Source: a virus. From it: a stretch of 23,908 bases of DNA. A program made the position numbers and the translations under genes. The first letter of the stretch is position 1. Each line of letters starts with the position of its first letter. Under the pieces are notes generated by a model, which saw nothing but the letters and a program-made list of their open reading frames with translations, made no database searches and was not told where the DNA came from. Positions 5,936 through 14,531 of the stretch are shown in pieces. The stretch covers positions 1 through 23,908 of the IMG/VR virus record IMGVR_UViG_3300017991_001902; one strand, given 5' to 3'.

Positions 5936-8900
5936 CAGACCTTCCTCCTCAAAGCGCGCAGAACCGTGTGCTCGATTCGCGACTCAATCGCCACCATATC
6001 CGCATCGGATCTCATCGAGGGGTTGTAGATGTTCACCGCCGCATTGTTGTTCGTAGTCGTTCCCCCGCCAGCGCCTGCGCCCCTGTAGACTCGGGCGGGG
6101 ATGAGCATCGGCTGGGGCATCATCAGGCGACGCATGGCCGAGCCTGCTCTCTCGGCCTGATCCGCCACTTGGCCCATCCAGTCAGCGAGCGGTGGCGGGC
6201 TGTGCCCTTCGAGCTCTGGCGGCACATCAACGTCGTCTAGCGCCCTATTCAACGCTCCGACCTCGGTGATGAGCGCACGGACAGCCGTCGTGATGTCATT
6301 GAAATCACTCACGGCGCCATTGCGGAATCGTTTGAGAGCGCCCCCGCCCTTGTCCTCCAGCTCACCCAGTGACGCGATGAGGTGCCCTAGGCTGGATGCG
6401 CCGCGGGTGAAGAAGGGCTCGAAGGTCACGTTGAGGTAGCTCAGCGCCTTCTCGATGGCATTCTTGACTGCCAATGCTGCGGCCTCGAACGCCTTCGCAT
6501 GTGGCACGCCGTATGTCCACATGTCGCCCTGGACGCGATTGATGGTATTGATAATGTCGCCGACGGTCCGCTCGAACGTGTCCATAGCGGCCTCGTAGTC
6601 CTCGCTGTTCTGACTGACTAGTGCCGCAAGCGCCTGTAACGTAGGCTCGATAAGGCCGATGATCGTGCCAGCGGTGGTTGCAAAGGCTTCTGCATTTATC
6701 AGGCTGTCCCGATAATCGTCGGCGAGCCTCTTGATGCTGCCAATCACTAGCCGTAGGTCCGCCTCAAAATCAGCTAGCTCCTGGGGTAGATTCACCGACG
6801 ACGTATACCCAAGCAGCGCTTTCACGGCGTCGATGGCAGGCTTTACGATCCCGATCATTGTCCCGATGGCTGTAGCAATAGCCGCCGAGGCCTCCATCGG
6901 TCCGGTCGGCTCCTCTCCGGTACCCATGAAACTGTCGGCCACCTCTCTGAGCTTGGTCACCAGCGTGGTCAAGTCGGTTTTGAAGTTTTCCATCGCCTCG
7001 GGCAGCCTCAGATAGGGCACGTACAAAGCCAGAGCGCGCAGCGCCTCAAGGGCGGGCTTGACGATCCCGATGATGGTTTGAACGTCGGAATAAAACTCCG
7101 CAGCAGCAGATACGGCATCGACGTCAAGATCAGGGCTGAGTGTCGACAGGCCAGTCGCTAGTCCTTCGATGGCCAGTCGCAGGTCGTCGATCCATCCACT
7201 GCGCTCTAAGACGTTGGGCAGCGCATAATCGGTAGAGTAGAACTCTTTGAGTGCCTGGAACGCTGCCAGGAATCCGCCAATGACCGCGTTGGCCGCGTCA
7301 TAGAATCCGGCCGATGCCGTGGCCAGCGTGATTAGCTCCTCAGTTCCCGCCTCCAATAGCGGCACGAGCGCCTCTAGATTGATCTTGATAGCCTGGATTG
7401 TGAGCTGCATGGTGAACCATTCCAGACGCGTTGGCCCCATCCAGGCCGCCTTCGCAAGCTCCTTCAGATTGGCGAACGCGCTGAGGAACCCCTCTATCAC
7501 TCCGCTTACGGCGCCATAGAATGTCCCGCTAGTCGTGGCGATGGTAGTCAACGCCTCAGTCCCGGCCTCCAAAAGCGGGACGAGCGCCTCTAGATTGACC
7601 TTGATAGCCTGGATCGTGAGCTCTATGGTGAGCCATTCCAGGCGCGTTGGCCCCATCCAAGCGGCTTCAGTGAGCGCCTTCAATTCATCCATAGCTTCCA
7701 AGAAGCCGGATATGGCCTGGTCAACAGCAGAGTAAAAGGCCCCGCTAGTCGTGGCGATGGTAGTCGATGCCTCAGTCCCGGCCTCCAAAAGCGGGACGAG
7801 CGCCTCTAGATTGACCTTGATAGCCCGAATCGTGAGCTGCATGGTGAGCCATTGAAGTCGTGTCGGCCCCATCCAGGATGCTGTGGTCAGGTTGTAGAGC
7901 CCTTGAAATGCCGCGATGAACCCGGAGACGGCATCTGCGATGGCACCATAGAATGCCGCACTATTTGTAACGATGGCCGTCAGCGCCTCTGTGCCCGCAT
8001 CCAAAAGTGGAGCCAAGGCCTCTAGATATAGGTTCATGGCACGGATTGATAATTGCATGGTGAGCCATTCCACTTGCGATGGCCTGACCCACGCTACCTC
8101 GCTGAGCCTTTTGAGTCCTTCGAATGCTGTGAGGAACCCAGATATCGCGCCCTGTATGGCGTTGTACCATTCTCCAGCGGCTGCCGTGGCCTTGGTGTCA
8201 GTGGTAGTGGCCAGGTCGTCTAGCATGCCCGCGACGCGCTCCAGATCCTCTTTTGTCTGTAGCAACGCTGACTCGAATGCCTCCCAGCCGCCCTCCATCT
8301 CGACGCCGAGGTCCAGACTGACCAGCTGGCTTAATGCCTCGGCACCGGCGACAAAGTTCGTCACGAGCGCGTTTGTGGCAGCCCAGAACTCCGCCTGCGC
8401 CTTCGCTGTTTCGTTAGTGACGGTGGTGGTCAGCTCGGCAAGAATGCCAGCCACACGTGCCAGATCGTCGCGTAGGCCGGACAGCGTGACAGTGAAAAAT
8501 GCCTCGTCGAATACGTTCGCGTCGAGGTCTAGATTGCCGGTGATCTTGGCGATGGCCTCCATGCTGCTTGCCAGCGCCTCTATCACGCCAACGAGCTCAC
8601 TGAGCTTGCCCTTCCAGCGCTTGATGTCGCCCTCTTTGTAGGCCGCGAGGGCGTTTTTGACCTCCTCCAAGATGGAGGTGATGGCCCCGGCGAAGTTCTC
8701 TAGCCATTGCAACGAAAAGAAGCTGTCCGGCTCGATACTCATGTCTTGGGCTAGCTGAATCGTGCGCACAAACTGATCGAACGCCTCGATGAAATCCTCA
8801 ACGGCATCGGCGATGATCTTGAGGACCTTAGCCTCGCTGTCGCTCATGCCGTTGGCGAGCCCCTCCATGATGTCCGCACCGATGTCCCAGAACACCTGCG

Positions 8901-11466
8901 AGGGCGACTCCGATTTCAGCAACTTCTGTGCCCACGCGGGGAGGAGCTCAATGAGCTTGGTGAACACCTGCTCAACGTTGCTCCATGCGGCCTCCAGTCC
9001 CGCCTTCAGGCCGCCCATGATGTCCTCGCCTAGCCCTTTGAACGTCGCGATTAGGTTCCGTACCGGCTTCGTCCACTCCGCCACTTTGGTGGTGATCGCA
9101 GAGACGATTTCACCGGCCTTGGTCTCGATCTTGCTCTTGAGCCCTTCCCATGTCTCGGTGATGGTCGTCCACAGGTCCTCTTTGTTGGTCCCGAATATCT
9201 TGAGGATGCCGTCCAGGATGCCGCCCAGCACGCCCGCGACCGCCGTGAGCACCTCGCCCGGAACCTGCTTGATCGCCTGCCACGCTGCGTCCCAATCGCC
9301 TTGGAGGACGGCGAGCACGGTATTGATGATGTGCTGGATGATGTTGAGAGCGCCGCTGATGAGGCTCTGGATCGCCGTCCACGCGACCTCGACGATGACC
9401 TGGACGGCGGGCCAAACCGTATCAAAGACGATCTTGATGGCTTCGAGCGCCGCAGTGATGATGGCTGCGATCTGGGGCATCTTAGAGCCGATGAACTCCG
9501 CCATGCGAGCAATCAGGTCCATGGCGAAGGGCACGACCTTCTCAAAGATGTTGCCGACGATCTGGATGGCCTTCACCACGACGGGGGCCATGTTCTCGAT
9601 GATGCTCTGGACTACGGGGATGACGCGCTGGACGGTGCTGAGAACGACGGGGAACACGCGCTCGAATATGCTGCCGATGGTGGTGATGGCAGTGGTGACG
9701 ACGGGGAGCAAGGAGCGGAAGGTGGACTCGAACAGCGTCCCCAGTTTCCCGAGAATGTTCATGACGTCGGGGAGGCTCTCGAGCAGCGTGCCGCCGATGC
9801 TCTCGCCGATCTTCATGACGGCGCCCTTGACGAGCTTTTGGGCGTCAAAGAACAGTCCGGCGAGGCGCTTGCCGATGTCTAGCGCCGGACGTATGAACTC
9901 CTCGATGGTCGGGGCCAGGTCGGGAAACGCCTCAGCTAGCGCCACGGCGAGGCTGTCTGCTAGCTCAAAAGCCACGCCGATGAGCTTGGGCTTCAGTCCG
10001 GCGATGAGCGGTCCGATTTCCTGCGCCCCACCAAAGAGCGCGGCCAGGACGCCGCCCGCATCGCCGGACGATAGCGCGGCCTTGACCTCCTCGAAGGTGG
10101 TGGTGACGGCAGTGATGATCGGCTCGGCCAGCCCGCTCAACCGATCCATGAGCAGCTGCGCCGGGTCGCTGCCAATGATGGCGTCAATGAGGCCGCCACC
10201 CGCTGACGCGCCTTGCGTGAACAGCGTGCTCAGGTCCGGGAGCTGCGGCAAGGTGATGTCGAGCGAGCCTATGAACTCCTTGGCGAAGCCCACCGCATTG
10301 ATGAATGCGTCTCGGACGCGATAGACGGCCTGGGCGAGGCGGAACAGCACCGGCGTTGGCACCTTGCCCTCGAGGAGCTCAAAGGCCGTCTGTACCGGAT
10401 TCAGCGCCTTGCTGATCAGCTCCTCGACTGACTTGCGCGCCGCGTCAAAATGCGCCTTGAGCTGGAAGAAGCGCTCTCCACCAAGGACATTGATAAACGC
10501 GACCCACGCCCGGCGCAGCGGATCGAAGCCGGAGTCCTTGAGGGCAACGAACTCCTTGACGAAGCCGGGGAGCAACCCGCCTATCTCAGCGACTAGGCCG
10601 CCAAACCGTGAGCCAGCATTCCACACCGCCATGAGCGCCGACGAAAGCCCTTGCGCGGCTTTCACGAGCAGCGGAAACACCTTCGACGCCAGCTGTGCCA
10701 TAACGCTCATGACCGCCGACATGACCGGCAGGAGCGCCACGCCAATGTCGTTGCGGAGGTTCTGGACCTGGACGCCGAAGCTGGCCATCTGTTGTCCGGC
10801 GGTACCGGCGATGCTGGGCATGGAGGCCGTGTTGATAGCCAGCTTCTCCATGGTCATGTTCATCACAGCGGTCTGCTGCTCGGCCTTGGTCAGGTCCTTG
10901 GCGCTCTTGCCGATGGAGGCGGCGTAGGCTTCGTTGGCTTCGGTGAGGTTGACCTGGATCCCGAGGTTGTCCAGGATCATCGGGCTCAGACGCCCAACGC
11001 CCTTGACCAGCGAGTCGAGCATGAAGCCCATGTCCTCGCCGGTGGCCGCGCTCACCTTCGACAGCATGGACATGGCGTCGGGCAGCTTCTGGGCAAAGTC
11101 GGTGGAGACGAGCTGGGCGGCGGAGTTGAACGTCTTCATCAGCTCGATGTCGGTCACCATGCCCAGTGATGCTTCGCGCATCCGCTCGATGGAGCCGCCC
11201 AACCCTTCGAAAGCACCGGCGACGCCGGGGATCTGCCCCGCCGCCTTCACCATCTCAATCGTCTGCTGCGCGAGGCCTTGGATGCCGCCCGCAAGGAGGT
11301 TGCCAGCGGCGAATTGCGCGATCTTCTTGAGCCCCGCCCCGATGCCCTTGGCGGCACGGTCGGTGTTTTCCTCCATGCCCTTTATGGCCTTGTTGTAGGC
11401 CGCGGAGCCCTTCCCAAAGCCCTGGTCATCGAGGACCGTTGCGAGGCCGATTTTCTGAAGTGCCAC
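5935..11466 (-). CDS. Tape measure protein (1843 aa)
   Basis: The longest gene in the window lies directly after the tail chaperones, as tape measures do. It is almost wholly helical, with hydrophobic stretches in the first 300 residues and around residues 590-750. A motif SPSQVFWDIGADIMEGLANG near residues 850-875 is characteristic of siphovirus tape measures. Residues 1126-1413 are four tandem 72-residue repeats, and degenerate copies continue on both sides. The C-terminus is short and basic, after a Gly/Thr/Asn linker. Start is GTG 11466, with GGGAG upstream; an ATG at a comparable place is absent. The protein sets tail length and passes into the cell during ejection. At about 1.5 angstrom per residue it predicts a tail near 275 nm. 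Confidence 0.93.
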   Translation of the reverse strand: MALQKIGLATVLDDQGFGKGSAAYNKAIKGMEENTDRAAKGIGAGLKKIAQFAAGNLLAGGIQGLAQQTIEMVKAAGQIPGVAGAFEGLGGSIERMREASLGMVTDIELMKTFNSAAQLVSTDFAQKLPDAMSMLSKVSAATGEDMGFMLDSLVKGVGRLSPMILDNLGIQVNLTEANEAYAASIGKSAKDLTKAEQQTAVMNMTMEKLAINTASMPSIAGTAGQQMASFGVQVQNLRNDIGVALLPVMSAVMSVMAQLASKVFPLLVKAAQGLSSALMAVWNAGSRFGGLVAEIGGLLPGFVKEFVALKDSGFDPLRRAWVAFINVLGGERFFQLKAHFDAARKSVEELISKALNPVQTAFELLEGKVPTPVLFRLAQAVYRVRDAFINAVGFAKEFIGSLDITLPQLPDLSTLFTQGASAGGGLIDAIIGSDPAQLLMDRLSGLAEPIITAVTTTFEEVKAALSSGDAGGVLAALFGGAQEIGPLIAGLKPKLIGVAFELADSLAVALAEAFPDLAPTIEEFIRPALDIGKRLAGLFFDAQKLVKGAVMKIGESIGGTLLESLPDVMNILGKLGTLFESTFRSLLPVVTTAITTIGSIFERVFPVVLSTVQRVIPVVQSIIENMAPVVVKAIQIVGNIFEKVVPFAMDLIARMAEFIGSKMPQIAAIITAALEAIKIVFDTVWPAVQVIVEVAWTAIQSLISGALNIIQHIINTVLAVLQGDWDAAWQAIKQVPGEVLTAVAGVLGGILDGILKIFGTNKEDLWTTITETWEGLKSKIETKAGEIVSAITTKVAEWTKPVRNLIATFKGLGEDIMGGLKAGLEAAWSNVEQVFTKLIELLPAWAQKLLKSESPSQVFWDIGADIMEGLANGMSDSEAKVLKIIADAVEDFIEAFDQFVRTIQLAQDMSIEPDSFFSLQWLENFAGAITSILEEVKNALAAYKEGDIKRWKGKLSELVGVIEALASSMEAIAKITGNLDLDANVFDEAFFTVTLSGLRDDLARVAGILAELTTTVTNETAKAQAEFWAATNALVTNFVAGAEALSQLVSLDLGVEMEGGWEAFESALLQTKEDLERVAGMLDDLATTTDTKATAAAGEWYNAIQGAISGFLTAFEGLKRLSEVAWVRPSQVEWLTMQLSIRAMNLYLEALAPLLDAGTEALTAIVTNSAAFYGAIADAVSGFIAAFQGLYNLTTASWMGPTRLQWLTMQLTIRAIKVNLEALVPLLEAGTEASTTIATTSGAFYSAVDQAISGFLEAMDELKALTEAAWMGPTRLEWLTIELTIQAIKVNLEALVPLLEAGTEALTTIATTSGTFYGAVSGVIEGFLSAFANLKELAKAAWMGPTRLEWFTMQLTIQAIKINLEALVPLLEAGTEELITLATASAGFYDAANAVIGGFLAAFQALKEFYSTDYALPNVLERSGWIDDLRLAIEGLATGLSTLSPDLDVDAVSAAAEFYSDVQTIIGIVKPALEALRALALYVPYLRLPEAMENFKTDLTTLVTKLREVADSFMGTGEEPTGPMEASAAIATAIGTMIGIVKPAIDAVKALLGYTSSVNLPQELADFEADLRLVIGSIKRLADDYRDSLINAEAFATTAGTIIGLIEPTLQALAALVSQNSEDYEAAMDTFERTVGDIINTINRVQGDMWTYGVPHAKAFEAAALAVKNAIEKALSYLNVTFEPFFTRGASSLGHLIASLGELEDKGGGALKRFRNGAVSDFNDITTAVRALITEVGALNRALDDVDVPPELEGHSPPPLADWMGQVADQAERAGSAMRRLMMPQPMLIPARVYRGAGAGGGTTTNNNAAVNIYNPSMRSDADMVAIESRIEHTVLRALRRKV
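7228..8091 (-). repeat. Four 216-bp tandem repeats in the tape measure gene
   Basis: Anchor words recur at exact 216-bp steps: CCTCTAGAT at 7371, 7587, 7803 and 8019, and the codon for the first Trp of each unit at 7441-7443, 7657-7659, 7873-7875 and 8089-8091. Each unit encodes 72 residues: W-x-x-P, then EWLTMQLTI-like, NLEALVPLLEAGTE, an FY dipeptide and a GF-x-AF helix. The inner copies are nearly identical in DNA, so they duplicated recently. Units at the ends have drifted, and a degenerate fifth unit starts near 7227. Confidence 0.9.
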
Positions 11467-11484
11467 GGTACTCCCTAGATCGTG

Positions 11485-11679
11485 CTACCAGTAGGACGCG
11501 CTCGGCGGGCGGCTTTTCTTGGCGTCGCGGCGCGCCTGCTCCGTCTCCCACGTCTCCATGTCCGCAAGGACTCGCTCGTGCGCTATCAGCAGAGCCCGCA
11601 CCCAGGCCGGTAGTGCCCACCACTCACGCGGGTCACGATAGCCCCGCGCCTTCATGGTGTTGAGCTCAATCAGACTCAT
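11485..11679 (-). CDS. Second tail assembly chaperone reading frame (GT 'T' type)
   Basis: A small frame of 64 residues from ATG 11679 lies between the first chaperone gene and the tape measure, in the classical place of the T part of the G/GT system. It contains the compact PREWWALPAWVRALLIAHERV segment pattern (Trp-rich, then a helix) and a charged C-terminus. The two frames overlap by 14 bases and this one is +1 relative to the first. Candidate starts are 11712, 11685, 11679 and 11655, and none has a convincing SD. It is therefore made by translational coupling or by a frameshift. No standard -1 slippery heptamer is visible in the overlap. Confidence 0.65.
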   Translation of the reverse strand: MSLIELNTMKARGYRDPREWWALPAWVRALLIAHERVLADMETWETEQARRDAKKSRPPSASYW

Positions 11680-12409
11680 CGGCATCAGCCACGATCGACT
11701 CGATGCCGGCAATCGCGTCTGCCATGGCGTCCTTCGCGCGCTGGTCCATTGCGGCAGTAACGCGTCGTAGAAACGAGGTCACATCGTCCGGCTCCACGGA
11801 CGATGCGATGGTCAGGAACTGAATCTTGGCGAGGATCAGCTGCGACTCGAACAGATCGATCTTGCCGCCGTACAGCAGCCAGTAGCCTAGCCGCTCGCGG
11901 CGCTTCTCCGGCATCTCTAGGCCGATTATGTCGAGCGTGTCCTCTAGGCTCACCCACTCGGGGTCATCCTCGTCCGGTATCTGGTCGGGCTTGATGTCCA
12001 CGCCGAACACATAATTGGCTAGGGTTGCCCGGTCCTCTTGGATGGCCTCCAGTCGCTTGAGCGCGTCCTGGTGTGCTCGCCACGCCGCCCAGTTGCGCCG
12101 CGTCTCCTCCGAGTCCTCGACATCGAGCGTGTTGACGCCGTTTTCGGGATCGTAGGCGTGTGGGTACTCCTCGACAGGGACTGGCTGTCCCCTCGATTGA
12201 TAAAACTCCGGCGGGCCGCCCACCGTCAGTTGATAGGTCGGCGGATCGATGGCCCAGCCTGCCTCACGCGCCTCCGATTCGGCCTTGAGCAGGTACGCTT
12301 GGAGGACCACCTGCGGCACGGGCTTGAGCGTGAGATCCAGGCCACTGTGCGTGAGGAGGCGGTCCGGCTTGGTGCGAATCTCTTTCTCTAGGTCGCGGCG
12401 ATTCGGCAT
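11666..12409 (-). CDS. Tail assembly chaperone (G-like, 247 aa)
   Basis: The gene sits between the tail tube and tape measure genes and is followed by an overlapping short frame, the hallmark of tail assembly chaperones. These proteins bind the tape measure and recruit tube subunits during tail growth, and they are not part of the final virion. The sequence is acidic and helical with no membrane span. The C-terminal third (about 150-247) contains EWVSLEDTLDIIGLEMPEK and a long helix. Start ATG 12409 has only AAGGA about ten bases upstream, weaker than most genes here. It follows the only sizeable non-coding leader inside the late operon (12410-12528), which suggests its level is tuned. Confidence 0.75.
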   Translation of the reverse strand: MPNRRDLEKEIRTKPDRLLTHSGLDLTLKPVPQVVLQAYLLKAESEAREAGWAIDPPTYQLTVGGPPEFYQSRGQPVPVEEYPHAYDPENGVNTLDVEDSEETRRNWAAWRAHQDALKRLEAIQEDRATLANYVFGVDIKPDQIPDEDDPEWVSLEDTLDIIGLEMPEKRRERLGYWLLYGGKIDLFESQLILAKIQFLTIASSVEPDDVTSFLRRVTAAMDQRAKDAMADAIAGIESIVADADESD

Positions 12410-12528
12410 GATGTTCGCATCCTTTCATGGGGTTTGCTCAAGGGCCAACGACCGTTAGGCGGGATGCGGCGCCCCGGTGCGCTGGCCCTTGTAGCCGTTA
12501 GAAGCGCATCCTATCAAACCCGTCGCGT
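12410..12528 (-). promoter_or_regulatory. Structured leader between tail tube and chaperone genes
   Basis: This 119-base gap carries a perfect 9-bp inverted repeat (12439-12447 with 12483-12491). CGCATCC occurs twice on the plus strand (12416-12422 and 12505-12511). The reverse complement of that word lies inside the loop (12462-12468). In the minus-strand RNA the loop word could pair with the left copy, which overlaps the chaperone's AAGGA SD, or with the right copy. This could lower chaperone translation relative to the abundant tube protein. No U-tract or promoter was seen. The RNA switch is inference. Confidence 0.45.
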
Positions 12529-14070
12529 CTAGCCGACGGTGTTGACCACTTCAAAGATGTAGCTGGTCGTCTCGGTATTGCCCACGGCAAGGGCCCGGTT
12601 GGCGTGACAGACGTACATGCCCGGGAGGTAGTAGCTGTTGTCGTCCAGGGCGTCCGGTGTCGTCCACAGGTCCCAGTCCATGCCGCCGTTGCGCGACCGC
12701 TGAATGCCCGCATAGTACGCCGGGCCGCTGATGCTGTAGCCGAAGGCCAGGAACAGCACATAGCGGTCCAGGGCATAGATGTCGTCAACGGTGACGAGAG
12801 TGCCGCTAGCGGGAACGCGGATTGCTCGCTCTGCCCAGGCTGCGCCTTGATTGCGGGTGTAGTACACATCCCCGTTCTCAAAGCCGACGAACCAGTGCGA
12901 CTCGTCTAGCACCGCCACGCAGTTCGCCATGACCGTCGCGCCGGGGCCGCTGGTGAATCCGCTTGACGTCCAGTGGAGGCCGCCGTCGACGGTGTAGAGG
13001 CACACCTGACTCGCGCCAGTGGCCCCGCCCACCGCGACGCCAACCTTGCGGTCGATCATGCGGATGTAACGGAGCGCGACTGCATTGCCGCTCACCTGAT
13101 CGGCGAATGTCTCGGCCCCGTCGCTGCTGTAGTAGATGTCGCCCTGATCGTCAACGGCCCAAACCTCTTTGCCGACGTTACAAAGGCCACCACTGTGGAG
13201 GCCAAAGTTGGCGTTGACCGCGCCGAGGTTGGCCGTGGTCCAGGTCGCGCCACCATCGTCACTGTAGGCCACTTCGCCAGGGTTCGCGGCATCCGTGGTG
13301 CCGCGCATGACCACGACGCGCCAGGTGCCCTCGGAGATGGGGAAGCACACGACGGAGTTGATGTCCTCGTCGGCTGCAAACGGATCTGCCGCTGTCTGCG
13401 CCCAGGTGATGCCGCCGTCGGTAGAGTAGAGTACCGGCGCGTTACCACCGACGCCATCGGCGTTGCCGACTGCCCAGAGGTTGTCACAGTGCTCCTCTGC
13501 CGCTCCGCAGCCGTCCCCGCAAACGTCGTCACCGCACCCGGCAATGTCTCGAAGCGGGTCCGCGTTAGAGGTGGTGCGACGATACTTGCCGAGCTCAAAG
13601 ATCGCCAGTCGCTTGAACAGGTCCCAGTCCACACTGTCCATCACGTCCTGGCCTGACTCGCGGTTGCTGATCTGATTGAGCGTGATCTGCGTCGCGATGG
13701 AGTCCTCGTACACCTCGGATCGGTCATAGTGGTTGAACGTGTCGCGGGGCGGGCAGTTTGTGAAGTTCACATACAACCCCGCCGGACACCCGCGCTCCAC
13801 GACGCGCTCCATGTACGACTGGATCTTTGGCGTCAACTCCTCGACGCTCAGCGTCGGGGCGTCCGGCGCTTGGATGCGCCGTGAGGTCACCTCGTACTTG
13901 CCGGTGACCGGGTTGTAGCAGTTGGTCCGCTCCACCGAGCCTCGCGGATCGGTCACGCTGTCGATGTTCGCACAGCCTAGCCGGTACACGGTGGTGTTGG
14001 GGCCATCGGGCTGAATCCATACCGTGGTCCATTCGTCCTTGACGGTTTGATTCTGTCGTCGGTCCGTCAT
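12529..14070 (-). CDS. Major tail tube protein fused to a six-Asp-box beta-propeller
   Basis: Residues 1 to about 175 have the position and character of a siphovirus tail tube subunit, with strands around YRLGCANIDSV and a YEDSIATQITLNQISN helix. A Cys-rich linker follows (C179, C184, C188, C195). Residues about 197-513 carry six Asp boxes (S-x-D-x-G-x-x-W type) at about 215, 269, 314, 359, 404 and 458. These are spaced 54, 45, 45, 45 and 54 residues, as in BNR/sialidase, Ycf48 and sortilin-type propellers. The start ATG 14070 has GGAGG six bases upstream. The gene precedes the tail chaperones, which supports a tube role. The propeller should project from every subunit of the tube. I see no catalytic set for sialidase activity, so binding is more likely. 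Confidence 0.75.
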   Translation of the reverse strand: MTDRRQNQTVKDEWTTVWIQPDGPNTTVYRLGCANIDSVTDPRGSVERTNCYNPVTGKYEVTSRRIQAPDAPTLSVEELTPKIQSYMERVVERGCPAGLYVNFTNCPPRDTFNHYDRSEVYEDSIATQITLNQISNRESGQDVMDSVDWDLFKRLAIFELGKYRRTTSNADPLRDIAGCGDDVCGDGCGAAEEHCDNLWAVGNADGVGGNAPVLYSTDGGITWAQTAADPFAADEDINSVVCFPISEGTWRVVVMRGTTDAANPGEVAYSDDGGATWTTANLGAVNANFGLHSGGLCNVGKEVWAVDDQGDIYYSSDGAETFADQVSGNAVALRYIRMIDRKVGVAVGGATGASQVCLYTVDGGLHWTSSGFTSGPGATVMANCVAVLDESHWFVGFENGDVYYTRNQGAAWAERAIRVPASGTLVTVDDIYALDRYVLFLAFGYSISGPAYYAGIQRSRNGGMDWDLWTTPDALDDNSYYLPGMYVCHANRALAVGNTETTSYIFEVVNTVG

Positions 14071-14071
14071 C

Positions 14072-14524
14072 TCATTCCTCCATCCACTCTTGCGCCGCCC
14101 TCATCATCTCGTGGACGGCAGGCTTGATAGCGGCTAGGACGGCGGCCATGACCTTATTGCCGTCAGTGGCGTCCTCCAGCCTCCACACACCGCGCTTCCG
14201 TAGCTCGAGCTCAACATCATCAGCACTGACCTTGATCTTGGCGAAGCGATGCCATGGGATGCCATAGGGCGGTCCCGCATCCAGAATGTCCTCACGTACC
14301 GCGACCGCCTCACCGTCGCGCTCTAGCGCATCACGCGGGACGTAGCAGCGCTCGACGGTCCCTTTCGCCCAGGACCCGTACTCGACCAACGCTGCGCCTT
14401 GGGCGCTGGTACCGGCCCGGTCTATCACGCGCACCGAGATCATCTGGAGAGGCGGCGTGACGGGCTCGGGTGGCTCTGGCTCAGGCTGCTCCCCGTCCTC
14501 GATCCTCTCTAGCTCGTCACTCAT
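14072..14524 (-). CDS. Putative tail terminator or neck protein (150 aa)
   Basis: ATG 14524 is chosen because AGGAGG sits just before it and includes the upstream TAG stop. Longer upstream starts would run deep into the gp10-like gene. The N-terminus is acidic and Pro/Glu rich (residues 3-29). A compact beta domain (about 30-115) is followed by a C-terminal helix (about 122-150). Its place between the HK97-gp10-like gene and the tail tube gene is where tail terminator or tail-completion proteins are encoded. The assignment rests on position; the sequence itself gives no motif that I recognise. Confidence 0.6.
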   Translation of the reverse strand: MSDELERIEDGEQPEPEPPEPVTPPLQMISVRVIDRAGTSAQGAALVEYGSWAKGTVERCYVPRDALERDGEAVAVREDILDAGPPYGIPWHRFAKIKVSADDVELELRKRGVWRLEDATDGNKVMAAVLAAIKPAVHEMMRAAQEWMEE

Positions 14525-14531
14525 ATCCCTC

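Noticed and set aside
7228-8091. CRISPR-like array from regular repeats
   Set aside because: The repeats are 216 bp, contiguous, in frame and coding; there are no spacers.
8789-10324. Long plus-strand open frame (511 codons) opposite the tape measure
   Set aside because: Low-complexity Ser/Met/Ala/Thr composition typical of the antisense of a helical coding region; no SD and no partner genes on that strand. The minus-strand tape measure explains this DNA.
12529-14070. Sialidase activity of the propeller
   Set aside because: Asp boxes are structural and occur in many non-enzymatic propellers. I could not identify the Arg triad or Tyr/Glu pair of sialidases.
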